A stretch of DNA of 64,000 bases, taken from contig JALFTI010000021.1 in the NCBI GenBank assembly GCA_022778585.1, forward strand, positions 152,401 to 216,400, read 5' to 3'. The position numbers and the translations under genes are program-made. Origin of the DNA: Pygmaiobacter massiliensis (GTDB taxonomy: Bacteria > Bacillota > Clostridia > Oscillospirales > Ruminococcaceae). The notes beneath the pieces were generated by a model. The model was not told the origin of the DNA, did no database searches, and was given only the letters and a program-made list of their open reading frames with translations. Shown here in pieces: positions 9,138-16,639 of the stretch (positions are counted from its first letter, which is position 1; every line of letters begins with the position of its first letter).

Positions 9138-9989
9138 ATGGCAACCAAAACCCAAAACAGAAAAAGAAAAAAACAATCCTTTAAGTTGCCGATGGGGATT
9201 ATTGTGGTGCTGGTATGCGCGGCGGTGCTGGCGGCACTGGCGCTGGGGCCCGGCTTTCATGCGCCGGGCGCGGCGGTGTCATCCTCCAGCGAGGCGCTTG
9301 AGCAGCACAGCTACGACTGGTCTGGCCTTACCCAGCAGGAAAATGGCCGCAAGGTGTACCAAAACGCCCAGGGGGTAAGCGCTGCGGCCGGCATTGATGT
9401 TTCCAGCCATCAGGGCACCATTGACTGGAACGCGGTGGCTTCGGATGGTATTCAGTTTGCATTTGTGCGGGTGGGCAGCCGCGGCTACCAAACCGGCGAG
9501 ATTTATTACGACGAACAGTTTGAGGCCAATTTTACCGGCGCACAGGCCGCAGGGCTTAAGGTAGGGGTGTATTTTTATTCCCAGGCGGTAAACGAACAGG
9601 AAGCCAGGCAGGAAGCCCAGGTGGTGCTGCAGGCGCTGGATGGGCGCGCCTGCCAGCTGCCGGTGGTAATTGACTACGAAGAGGTGCTGGAGGAAGAGGT
9701 GCGCACTGGTCAGATGACCAATGAAGAGCGCACTGCTGTGGTGCAGGCCTTTTGTGAAGAGGTAAAACAGGCCGGCTATACGCCCATGCTGTATTCTACC
9801 CGCAGCATGCTGCTGGACCGGTTTGACCTGACCCAGCTGCCCGATGTAAAGCTTTGGGCGGCCGAATTCAACGAGCTGCCGGATTTTCCCTACACCTTTG
9901 ATATTTGGCAGTATACCCCCCGCGGCCGAGTGGCCGGCATTGGGCCGGATGTGGATTTGAACTTGTACCTTTCCGGTTGGGAGGGATAA
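9138..9989 (+). CDS. Membrane-anchored GH25 lysozyme-like muramidase
   Basis: 283 residues: a basic N-terminus (to about 14), one membrane segment (about 15-38), a Ser-rich linker, then a glycoside hydrolase family 25 domain (about 80-280). Family features are GIDVSSHQGTIDW at the domain start, FAFVRVGSRGY, and the acidic strand end PVVIDYEEV that carries the catalytic Asp/Glu; the GIDVS aspartate is the other conserved active-site residue. GH25 enzymes cleave the MurNAc-GlcNAc bond, so an anchored cell-wall remodelling role outside the membrane is expected. Ribosome site GGAGG. No phage genes lie nearby, so it is a housekeeping muramidase rather than an endolysin. Confidence 0.92.
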   Translation: MATKTQNRKRKKQSFKLPMGIIVVLVCAAVLAALALGPGFHAPGAAVSSSSEALEQHSYDWSGLTQQENGRKVYQNAQGVSAAAGIDVSSHQGTIDWNAVASDGIQFAFVRVGSRGYQTGEIYYDEQFEANFTGAQAAGLKVGVYFYSQAVNEQEARQEAQVVLQALDGRACQLPVVIDYEEVLEEEVRTGQMTNEERTAVVQAFCEEVKQAGYTPMLYSTRSMLLDRFDLTQLPDVKLWAAEFNELPDFPYTFDIWQYTPRGRVAGIGPDVDLNLYLSGWEG

Positions 9990-10086
9990 CCTTTACTCTG
10001 CGCCCAGCTTTTAGACGGTAAAACAAGCAAAAAAGCGCCAAGTGCATGCATTTTACATAAAAATATAGTTAATATGCTGTAAAGAT

Positions 10087-10115
10087 TTGACAATTTTGTT
10101 CCTATCCGCTACACT
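10087..10115 (+). promoter_or_regulatory. Sigma-A promoter of the FUSC-like gene
   Basis: TTGACA at 10087-10092 and TACACT at 10110-10115 with a 17-bp spacer; leader of about 90 nt. Confidence 0.7.
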
Positions 10116-10210
10116 AAGAACAGGTACAGGGAGTTTGGATGGTTTGCCAAAGGGCCTGTGCCGGTAAAAGCTGGTAAAAATATGCTGTGCCGGTGAACAG
10201 GAGGGAGCAG

Positions 10211-10750
10211 ATGAAACGGTGGCTTTCCAAGCTGCCGCCCATGGGCGCGCGCATGTGGAAAACAATTTTTGCTGCTACGCTGGTGGCGTTTGTGTACAGT
10301 TTAATTGACCGCAACGCCTGTTTTGCCTGTATTGGTGCGGTGTACGGCATGGGAAGCGTGCGCAAAAACGGGTTGGTAAGCGGCGGCAATCGGTTTATTG
10401 GTACCCTGATTGGCGGCGTTGTGGCCATTTTCTTTTATTGGCTGATTCATTTAACAAAGCTGCCGGTACCGGACTGGGCGCTTTTGGCGGTAGGGCTTGG
10501 GATTGTGCTGTATACCAGTGCGGTGTGCGGTGCGCACGGGGCCATACAGCCGGGCACAGTGGTGTTTTTTGTGGTGTTGTATACCGTTGCAAAGGAACAA
10601 TACCTAAGCTACACCATCGCCCGCATTCTGGATACCGGTATAGGGGTGCTGGTGTCCTATATCATCAGCCTGTTGTGGCCTTCTCCGTATGAGAAAAAAC
10701 AGCCCGAACAGGCTGTTGCGCCGGCAGGGGTTATGTCGGAAAACAGCTAA
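10211..10750 (+). CDS. FUSC/aromatic acid exporter-like membrane protein
   Basis: 179 residues with about five hydrophobic segments, resembling the FUSC/ArAE family, whose larger members export aromatic acids. The family-like region MWKTIFAATLVAFVYSL and the GNRFIGTLIGG loop (about 55-65) are visible; the C-terminus ends in a charged tail after LWPSPYEKK. It lacks the cytoplasmic domain of full-length ArAE proteins, so it is a short form. I choose ATG 10211, preceded by AGGAGGGAG, over an upstream GTG at 10187. The substrate is unknown. Confidence 0.75.
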   Translation: MKRWLSKLPPMGARMWKTIFAATLVAFVYSLIDRNACFACIGAVYGMGSVRKNGLVSGGNRFIGTLIGGVVAIFFYWLIHLTKLPVPDWALLAVGLGIVLYTSAVCGAHGAIQPGTVVFFVVLYTVAKEQYLSYTIARILDTGIGVLVSYIISLLWPSPYEKKQPEQAVAPAGVMSENS

Positions 10751-10795
10751 AAAGAATTTACCCAGCCAGTGCTGGCTGTTGTTTGATGAAAAAGA

Positions 10796-10836
10796 GAAAG
10801 CGGGGGAGGCCTCGCTTTCTTTTTTTCTTTTCTTTT
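10796..10836 (+). terminator. Terminator after the FUSC-like gene
   Basis: Stem GAAAGCG/CGCTTTC (10796-10802 and 10813-10819) followed by a long T-rich run. A second small hairpin (CAGCCAGTGCTGGCTG) lies just upstream at 10763-10778. Confidence 0.75.
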
Positions 10837-10971
10837 TTAAAATGCATGGGTACAAAACAAAAAGCAGGCTTTTATGCTGCAAAATGCTGTTTTGCGGCTG
10901 GGCAAGCTTTTAAAGTGCCGGCAAAATACTGGCCTTTTGCAAATAAAAGGCTATAAGAAAAAAGCAGGTTT

Positions 10972-11008
10972 AAAAAGCACCCCGGGCAACGCCCGGGATG
11001 TGCTTTTT
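10972..11008 (-). terminator. Terminator of the pilus operon
   Basis: Inverted repeat AAAAAGCAC-CCCGGGC with GCCCGGG-AT-GTGCTTTTT. On the minus strand it ends in a T-run and begins inside the stop codon of the last gene of the operon. Confidence 0.85.
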
Positions 11009-11333
11009 AAAAGGTTTGGGTAAAGCGCACAAAACTGCCGTTTTTTAGTACCAGGTCGCCGGTGTCGCCGGCGGCAATGGCATGGTAGGTTTCGGCGGGC
11101 AGCTGCAGTTCGTAGCGGCCTTCGCCCCGGCTGGCAAAGGCGCCGTAATAGCAGGGGGTGCCGTCCGGCTGGGGCTTGGCCCAAAGGCGCACCACCGTCA
11201 CTTCGCGGCAAATTTCGTCCGCTGCGGCGGGCGGCGAGGCAGTGCGGCGGCGTTCTTTTTCGTTATAGGTTTGCAGCGCGGCCCAAACAACAACAAGGCC
11301 GGCCAAAAATAAGGCCATAAAAACAGGTGCCAT
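11007..11333 (-). CDS. DUF2500-like small membrane protein
   Basis: 108 residues with one N-terminal membrane segment (about 5-20) and a small beta-rich domain. The C-terminal pattern (YELQLPAETYHAIAAGDTGD then FVRF) resembles the DUF2500 family, whose function is unknown. It is last in the pilus-like operon, 18 bp after pilT, so it may be co-expressed with the pilus machine, but nothing in the sequence ties it to pilus function. Confidence 0.6.
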   Translation of the reverse strand: MAPVFMALFLAGLVVVWAALQTYNEKERRRTASPPAAADEICREVTVVRLWAKPQPDGTPCYYGAFASRGEGRYELQLPAETYHAIAAGDTGDLVLKNGSFVRFTQTF

Positions 11334-11351
11334 AGCTTCTCCTTTGCAAAG

Positions 11352-12410
11352 TTAACGGTTCAGGCGTTTTGCCAAAAGTTCCGGGTTTGCGGCATAGGTC
11401 AGCGCGGTTTTGTCGGAAATAATGCCCGCTTGCACCAGCTGCAGAATACTGGTATCCATGGTAATCATACCCTCCTGGCTGCCGGAAGCAATCATGGTGT
11501 CCAGCTGGTGGACCTTGTTTTCCCGAATGAGGTTGCGGATGGCGGGGGTTGCCACCATAATTTCAAAGGCGGGAACCAGACCTCCGTCCAGGCTGGGCAG
11601 AAGCTGCTGGCTGACCACCGCCTGCAGCACCATGGCAAGCTGCACAGCAATTTGGTGCTGCTGGGCCGGCGGGAACGAGTCCAGAATGCGGTCGATGGTA
11701 TTGGCGGCGCCGATGGTATGCAGGCTGGAAAAGATTAAATGCCCGGTTTCGGCGGCGGTCATGGCGGTGGTAATGGTTTCGTGGTCCCGCATTTCGCCCA
11801 GCAAAATAGTGTCGGGGCTTTGGCGCAGTGCCGCCCGCAATGCCGACACATAGCTTGCGGTGTCGGTATTGATCTCCCGCTGGCTTACAATACACTGTTT
11901 ATGCCGGTGCAAAAATTCCAGCGGGTCTTCCAGCGTGATAATATGCCCCGAACGGGTGGAGTTGATGCGGTCGATCAGGCAGGCAAGGGTAGTGGATTTG
12001 CCGCTGCCGGCGCTGCCGGTAACCAGAATAAGCCCTTTGGTGCGGTCGGCCAGCGAAAGCACACTGGCAGGAATGCGCAGTGCGGCGGGGTCGGGCAGTT
12101 CAAAGGTGATAATGCGGACCACCGCGGCCAGAGAATTGCGCTGGCGGTAGGCCGACACCCTGAACCGGGACACGCCGGGCAAAGCAAACGAAAAATCATC
12201 GTCGCCATTGGACAAAAAAGGCTCAATTGGCCGTTTGGCCAGCTGATAGATCTGTTCCAAAAGCGACTGGGTATCGGCCGGGCGCAGCGGTTCGGGGCCA
12301 ATGTTACACAATTTGCCGTCCAGCTTGTATACCGCAGGGCGGCCGGCCACCAGATACAGGTCCGAAGCGCCCAGCTTCACCACCTGCTCCAGTTGGGCAA
12401 TCAGGTCCAT
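11352..12410 (-). CDS. pilT: PilT-type pilus motor ATPase
   Basis: 352 residues, the usual length of PilT/PilU hexameric ATPases that power pilus retraction on the cytoplasmic side. Visible are the N-terminal PAS-like domain (ASDLYLVAGRPAVY near 15), Walker A GSAGSGKST (about 130-138), the Asp box ITLEDPLEF, Walker B ILLGEMRD and the His box LIFSSLHT. No zinc tetracysteine of PilB/GspE assembly ATPases is present. It is the only motor ATPase in this operon. Ribosome site AAAGGAGG. It could act as a retraction motor with PilB encoded elsewhere, or drive a minimal machine by itself. Confidence 0.93.
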   Translation of the reverse strand: MDLIAQLEQVVKLGASDLYLVAGRPAVYKLDGKLCNIGPEPLRPADTQSLLEQIYQLAKRPIEPFLSNGDDDFSFALPGVSRFRVSAYRQRNSLAAVVRIITFELPDPAALRIPASVLSLADRTKGLILVTGSAGSGKSTTLACLIDRINSTRSGHIITLEDPLEFLHRHKQCIVSQREINTDTASYVSALRAALRQSPDTILLGEMRDHETITTAMTAAETGHLIFSSLHTIGAANTIDRILDSFPPAQQHQIAVQLAMVLQAVVSQQLLPSLDGGLVPAFEIMVATPAIRNLIRENKVHQLDTMIASGSQEGMITMDTSILQLVQAGIISDKTALTYAANPELLAKRLNR

Positions 12411-12424
12411 AATGGGTCCTCCTT

Positions 12425-12931
12425 TCAGGGGGCGGGCTGGCTGGTGCCGTACACCGGAAGGGTGTCGTCGGGCTGCCAGTCGCCCAGGTTTGTGGTATAA
12501 AAGCCTTGGGTGGTATAGTACCCTTCACCGGCCGAAAGCGCGCTGGGGCGAAGGGCCAAAAGCTGCACCACAATGGCCTGGTCCTCGCCAAACGGTTCGG
12601 TGCGGCTTATAAGCAGGTCGCCGCTTGGGGTAAGCTGGCACTGCCAGCCTTCTTCGGTTAGCGCGGAGGCGGTGGTTTTGGCCCAGCTTTCGTCGGGCAA
12701 ATCCGCTTTTTTGCAAAGCAGCTGGTCCGCCTGGGCAATCTGCTGCCAGCAGCAGGTTTCTGCCTGGTAGTATTCGGTTAAATATTGAGCGCCCGACTGG
12801 CCCAACAGGCTGTCGGCGTTGGCACCGGCCAGACTGCTGACCGCCAGGGTGGAAAGGCAGACCACCACCAAAATGACCAAGACGGTAATGGCCCCAACGG
12901 CAAAGCCGGGGCGGCGGGGAGAAGAGGTCAT
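12425..12931 (-). CDS. Pilin-like protein lacking Glu5 (GspK-like position)
   Basis: 168 residues with a short basic leader ending in PG followed by a hydrophobic helix (FAVGAITVLVILVVVC). The Gly-Phe junction looks like a prepilin peptidase site, but the residue at mature position 5 is not Glu, as in tip minor pseudopilins such as GspK. The rest is a periplasm-facing or surface globular domain of no recognised family. Its start overlaps the previous stop (ATGA), so translation is coupled. Assignment rests on position and the N-terminus. Confidence 0.55.
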   Translation of the reverse strand: MTSSPRRPGFAVGAITVLVILVVVCLSTLAVSSLAGANADSLLGQSGAQYLTEYYQAETCCWQQIAQADQLLCKKADLPDESWAKTTASALTEEGWQCQLTPSGDLLISRTEPFGEDQAIVVQLLALRPSALSAGEGYYTTQGFYTTNLGDWQPDDTLPVYGTSQPAP

Positions 12932-13359
12932 CCGCTCACCTCCCCAAATAAAAGCGGCGCATGCCAGCCGCAGCTGATAGCAAAAATTTCTTCACCGCGC
13001 CAGGTAATCTGAATTTGCGCCTGTTCGGTGCCGGTGACCGTTGCGGTTAGCTGATACACCGCGTTTGACAGGTCATCTGTCGGCTGCAGGTTTTGGTCGT
13101 AATACCCTAAAAGCGCGTCGTCCTTTACAAAACCGTCCAGCCAGTCTGCCGCCTTTGCAAAATCTCCCTGTGCGGTTTGCAGGCATGCGGCGGCGCTTTG
13201 GGAAAGGCTCATGGCGGCGCTGGTGGCCCGGGTGCGGTCGCTTTTTAGCTTTGCGGCAGCAAACAGCTGAATACAGATGGCGCTGGCCAGCGAAAAGATG
13301 AGAACAGCAGCCAAAAATTCCAACAAAAACAGGCCGCTGCGGGAGCGGTTTTGGTTCAT
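12928..13359 (-). CDS. Prepilin-type protein (minor pilin)
   Basis: 143 residues with a canonical class III signal: a short basic leader RSRSG, then LFLLEF with Glu at mature position 5 and a following hydrophobic helix (about 10-30). This motif is cut and methylated by PilD-type prepilin peptidase, which is not encoded here. The C-terminal part is a small soluble domain with no named family. I place the start at ATG 13359 because AGGAGGTGAG precedes it; an upstream in-frame ATG at 13386 lies inside the preceding gene. Both ends overlap neighbours by ATGA junctions. Confidence 0.7.
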   Translation of the reverse strand: MNQNRSRSGLFLLEFLAAVLIFSLASAICIQLFAAAKLKSDRTRATSAAMSLSQSAAACLQTAQGDFAKAADWLDGFVKDDALLGYYDQNLQPTDDLSNAVYQLTATVTGTEQAQIQITWRGEEIFAISCGWHAPLLFGEVSG

Positions 13360-13841
13360 GGGCTCACCTCCTGGCTGTGCAGGCAAAAAAGCACCTGCCG
13401 GGTTTTTCCGTCCAGCCCGACAGTGAACCGGTACAGTCCGTCTCCCAGCGCCTGGAAGGAAGCGCTGTCCAGCTGGGCAATTTCCTGGCCGGCAGAAAGC
13501 TGTGCATCGGCCGTTTCGGCACAGGTCAGTTCCCGCAAAGCGCCGTCAAAATAGTATAAATAGGTGCAGTAGCCGGCCTGCTGGCCGCTGTTTTCCAGCC
13601 GCAGGGCGGCGCAGTCTTCCAGCGAAACCAGCTGGACAAGGCCGGACTGGTCGGCATAGCGTACCTTTTGGGTTACATAGGAAAGGGCGGTGCGCACCGA
13701 AAAGGTTTCCTGCAGGCCGGCGGCGGCCGAACGGTAGGCGCCGGCCCCGGCGCTTACCACCGCAAGCGCTGCGGCGGCAAACAGCAAAAACAGCAAAAGC
13801 GGCCCCAAAAGCTCGGCGGCCTTGTGCCGGTTGTCGCGCAT
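13356..13841 (-). CDS. DUF4860-like pilus-operon protein
   Basis: 161 residues with an N-terminal membrane helix (about 12-35) and an extracytoplasmic domain. It resembles the DUF4860-type proteins found in Clostridia type II secretion/type IV pilus operons (RTALSYVTQKVRYADQSG near 55, DGLYRFTVGLDGKTRQ near the end). There is no clear prepilin cleavage site with Glu5. Ribosome site AAGGAGG. It is likely a pseudopilin-like structural component; the family name is from memory of the pattern and not a search. Confidence 0.6.
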   Translation of the reverse strand: MRDNRHKAAELLGPLLLFLLFAAAALAVVSAGAGAYRSAAAGLQETFSVRTALSYVTQKVRYADQSGLVQLVSLEDCAALRLENSGQQAGYCTYLYYFDGALRELTCAETADAQLSAGQEIAQLDSASFQALGDGLYRFTVGLDGKTRQVLFCLHSQEVSP

Positions 13842-13881
13842 TTTTTCTGCCTCCTTCCCAACAGTGTGGTTATAGCGCTTT

Positions 13882-14217
13882 CTAGCGCATGGTTACGGTA
13901 ATAACCGGCATCAGGTTACTGGCAAATACCTCGTAATCCACCCGAAACTGCGAATGGTCGTACTGCAAAGCATACCGTTCTTCCAGTTCCTGCAGGGTGG
14001 CGGGGTAGCGCCCTTCAAAGGCGTAACAGTGCACCGCACTGCGGCGCACGGCCTGTTCCAGCTGCTGCAGCTGCTGGGTTTTGGCCGAAGAAAGCGACGC
14101 AGCGGCGATAAACCAAAACCAGCAAAGCAGCATAAGGCCAAACACAAAGGGCAAAAGCCGGCCCAGCCAGCAGTGCTTGGACGAAGGGGCAGAAAAGCGG
14201 ATACGCTGACGAGACAT
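13882..14217 (-). CDS. Pilin-like membrane protein of the pilus operon
   Basis: 111 residues: a basic cytoplasmic N-terminus of about 20 residues, one membrane helix, then a helix with RRSAVHCYAFEGRYPATL and LEERYAL, a pattern common to the alpha1-C/beta region of pseudopilins. The longer N-terminus and the lack of a G-xxxxE site mean that classical prepilin processing is not evident. I start at ATG 14217, which has AAAGGAGG upstream, rather than the ATG at 14238 that overlaps pilC. Confidence 0.55.
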   Translation of the reverse strand: MSRQRIRFSAPSSKHCWLGRLLPFVFGLMLLCWFWFIAAASLSSAKTQQLQQLEQAVRRSAVHCYAFEGRYPATLQELEERYALQYDHSQFRVDYEVFASNLMPVITVTMR

Positions 14218-14230
14218 GCAAAGCCTCCTT

Positions 14231-15280
14231 TCAGCCAATGGCGGCCAGAATGCCGGTTAAAGGCAGCATGACCGACAGCAGAATAACCCCAACCACCACC
14301 GAAAAAACGGCAACCAGAAAAGGCTCTACCATTAAAATACGGTCATGCAGCTGCTGTTCGGTCTGCTGGGCGTATTCATCGGCCAGCTTCTGCATGGTAT
14401 TGTCGGCTGTGCCGGTGCGAAATGCCATAGACATCATACGGGCAAAAAGGCCGCTGGTAAGCTGTTCGGCCTGCAAGGCGCCGGCCAGATCCTCGCCGTC
14501 TTCCAGCCGCTTTTGGCAGTTTGTTACCTGCTTTTCCACAGCGGGGTGGTCGGCAAGCGGAAGGGCCAGTTCCAGGCAGCGTTCCGGTTCCATACCGCTG
14601 GCCAAAACCAGCGCAAAAGCGCTGAAAAACCGTGCGGTGGCAAGCTGTTTGGAAAGGCGGCGGGTAAAAATGCTGTGCTGCCACAGGCTGCGGGCTGCCT
14701 TTTGCCCGGCGCGTGTTCGCCACAGCCACAGCCCAAACCCTGCTGCCAGCACAAGCAAAACCGCCAAAACCGCCGCCGCAGAGGAAAATGCCTGGCCCAG
14801 CCGCATGGCCCCGGCCGCGGGGCCGGTCAGCTGCACGCCCAGCTGGGCAAACACCTGCTGGAAGATGGGCAGTACCTTGGCCACCAAAACCCCAACCACC
14901 AGCACCATGACCCCGATCATGACCAGCGGGTAGCGCACAGCGGCCCACAGTTCCTGCTTGGCGGCCTGCTGGCGTTCGTAGTAGTGGGCAAGGGCTGCAA
15001 GCACCTTGTCCAGCCGGCCGGCGGTTTCGCCCACCGACACCATGCGCACCAGGTAGCCTGGGAAAAGGCCCGATTCGGCCAATGCCTGGGAAAAGGAAAG
15101 GCCGTCTTCACAGTGCTGGGCCAGATTTTGCAAAATTTCCCTGCCCTGCAGGTCCTGCGTGTCCTGCTGCATCATGGCAAGGCCGTCGGAAAACGGAATG
15201 CCTGCCTGCAAAAGCATGCCCGCCTGGGCGCAGAATGCGGCAAGCTCCCGGTCGGTAAGCACAGCGGTGGCGTGCGGCAT
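14231..15280 (-). CDS. pilC: PilC/GspF-type inner-membrane platform protein
   Basis: 349 residues with two T2SSF domains (about 8-130 and 210-335) and three membrane helices (about 115-140, 165-190, 320-345). The family motif GLSFSQALAESGLFP and the repeat-two equivalent DGEDLAGALQAEQLTSGLF are visible. It forms the membrane base on which the PilT/PilB ATPase acts. Ribosome site AAGGAGG. It is second in the operon, 36 bp after the lipoprotein gene. Confidence 0.92.
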   Translation of the reverse strand: MPHATAVLTDRELAAFCAQAGMLLQAGIPFSDGLAMMQQDTQDLQGREILQNLAQHCEDGLSFSQALAESGLFPGYLVRMVSVGETAGRLDKVLAALAHYYERQQAAKQELWAAVRYPLVMIGVMVLVVGVLVAKVLPIFQQVFAQLGVQLTGPAAGAMRLGQAFSSAAAVLAVLLVLAAGFGLWLWRTRAGQKAARSLWQHSIFTRRLSKQLATARFFSAFALVLASGMEPERCLELALPLADHPAVEKQVTNCQKRLEDGEDLAGALQAEQLTSGLFARMMSMAFRTGTADNTMQKLADEYAQQTEQQLHDRILMVEPFLVAVFSVVVGVILLSVMLPLTGILAAIG

Positions 15281-15316
15281 AAAAAGGTCCCTCCTTGTTT
15301 TGCCGGGGGTGCCCGG

Positions 15317-16246
15317 TTAATAGGTATATTTTACCGTGTAGTTGGAATCGTCGTTAATAAACTGCATAATTTTACTGCTTTGGTTTTCGTTGCTGGCAAA
15401 GGTGGGGTCCATGCGTTTCCACTGTTTGCCGTCAAATTCAATAATCCCCTCAATCCAGCCCGTTTCGGGGGTATAAACACTCACCCAGGCGTGGTAGATA
15501 TCGCCGGCCCAGCCCACATCCAGCCGGGTGGGAATGCCCTGGGTGCGCAGCATGGTGGCCATAACGGCGGCATAGTCAAAACAGATGCCGGTTCGGCTTT
15601 CCAAAATGGCATCCACATTTGGCAGGTAGCCGCTTTCCACCGTTTCAGCCTTGTCGTAATCGTAGGTAAAGCTGCCCACAATCTCCTCGTAAACGGCGGC
15701 CACTACATCCAGGTCGGTATCGGCATAGGCGGCAAGCTTTGCGCCTTCGGCCACGGTTTTACTGTCGGCAGAAAAGTTTACATATTGGTTAGGGTAAAGG
15801 TAGGGCAGGGTTTCGTCCGAAATGGCGGCCGAAAAGGTTTGGCTGAAGGCATAGGCATATTCGGTGCCTGCAATCTGCTCAAACACATTGCACTGGTATT
15901 CGCCGCTGCCGGAAGTAAGCGGAAAAACCTCCCACCCGCTGTGCAATGTATAGGTATAGGTAACCTGGTTGGGGCCGGAAAGCTGCAGCTTCACCTTGGG
16001 GTTTTGGCCGGTATACTGCACCATAATGTACCCCTGGTCGGTATGGGATGCGTCCAGTATGACCTGGTCGTTCTGGTAGACCACCGCGCCGTCCGCTGTG
16101 GGGGTAAGTACGAACGGTTCGCTGCCGCGGCTGCCCGAACCCTGCTGCGGCTGCGCGGCGGACTGGCTTTGCGCAGCCGACTGGCAGCCGGCCAAAACGC
16201 AGCACAAAAGCGCAGCGGCAAGAAAACGGCAGGTTTTTTGAACCAA
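15317..16246 (-). CDS. Lipoprotein with transglutaminase-like domain
   Basis: About 309 residues: a hydrophobic signal ending in the lipobox LAGC, a Ser/Gln-rich linker, a beta domain (about 55-160) and a C-terminal transglutaminase/cysteine-protease-like domain. The catalytic triad is visible as Cys in RTGICFDYAAVMA, His in YHAWVSVY and Asp in KRMDPTF. Such extracytoplasmic domains act on peptides or cell-wall links. The in-frame GTG at 16267 has no ribosome site; TTG at 16246 follows AAAGGGGGG by 8 nt, so I use it. It is first gene of the pilus-like operon, so it may process or anchor surface protein, which is inference. Confidence 0.82.
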   Translation of the reverse strand: MVQKTCRFLAAALLCCVLAGCQSAAQSQSAAQPQQGSGSRGSEPFVLTPTADGAVVYQNDQVILDASHTDQGYIMVQYTGQNPKVKLQLSGPNQVTYTYTLHSGWEVFPLTSGSGEYQCNVFEQIAGTEYAYAFSQTFSAAISDETLPYLYPNQYVNFSADSKTVAEGAKLAAYADTDLDVVAAVYEEIVGSFTYDYDKAETVESGYLPNVDAILESRTGICFDYAAVMATMLRTQGIPTRLDVGWAGDIYHAWVSVYTPETGWIEGIIEFDGKQWKRMDPTFASNENQSSKIMQFINDDSNYTVKYTY

Positions 16247-16639
16247 TAGCCCCACCCCCCTTTTCACTTAAAATAGTAGAATGTGCCGCATGGCCTTTAC
16301 AAGGCGGCACCGATAAAACACAAAAGACAACCCGCCCAAAACCCCAAATAGCCGTCCCAAACAGGCGCAGGCGGAAAGCAGGTTTCATGGTTTTGGCTTT
16401 GGGCTGGTTTGCAAAGCGCAAAAAGCGGCAAAAAAGAAAACGGTATAACAGCCGCACCGCGGCTGTTATACCGTGCAGCCAGCACAGAAAAATATTGTGG
16501 CTGCCAAGGGAGGCTTTCCGAAAAGGGCGCTTTACCCAGCATAAAAACAAAATTATAATAACCGCTTTGCGGCTATTATACCACGCTGGCCAGGGTGCTG
16601 GCAAATGGCGGCAGGGAGGTTTGGGAAGACTTTTTTTGC
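16247..16639. other. Gene-free stretch with palindromic repeats
   Basis: Spacer of about 390 bp between the lipoprotein gene and the HxlR-type regulator. Its main content is two copies of a palindromic repeat (given separately). No protein-like frame or clear promoter is seen in the rest. Confidence 0.5.
16436..16612 (+). repeat. Dispersed palindromic repeat, two degenerate copies
   Basis: The first copy has a perfect inverted repeat GGTATAACAGCCGC/GCGGCTGTTATACC at 16442-16472. The second, at about 16551-16582, has ATAATAACCGC-TTT-GCGGCTATTAT. The two palindromes are 110 bp apart. The second copy closely matches the 112-bp units at the right edge of the window (TATAATA, CCGCTTTGCGG, TATTATACCA in the same order). 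Confidence 0.7.

Noticed and set aside
9138..9989. GH25 protein considered as a phage lysin
   Set aside because: It has a membrane anchor and no phage genes lie nearby; a cellular muramidase is simpler.
14345..16249. Very long open frame on the plus strand across the pilus operon
   Set aside because: It is antisense to well supported genes (pilC and the lipoprotein) and its translation is rich in Gly/His/Val typical of GC-rich antisense frames.
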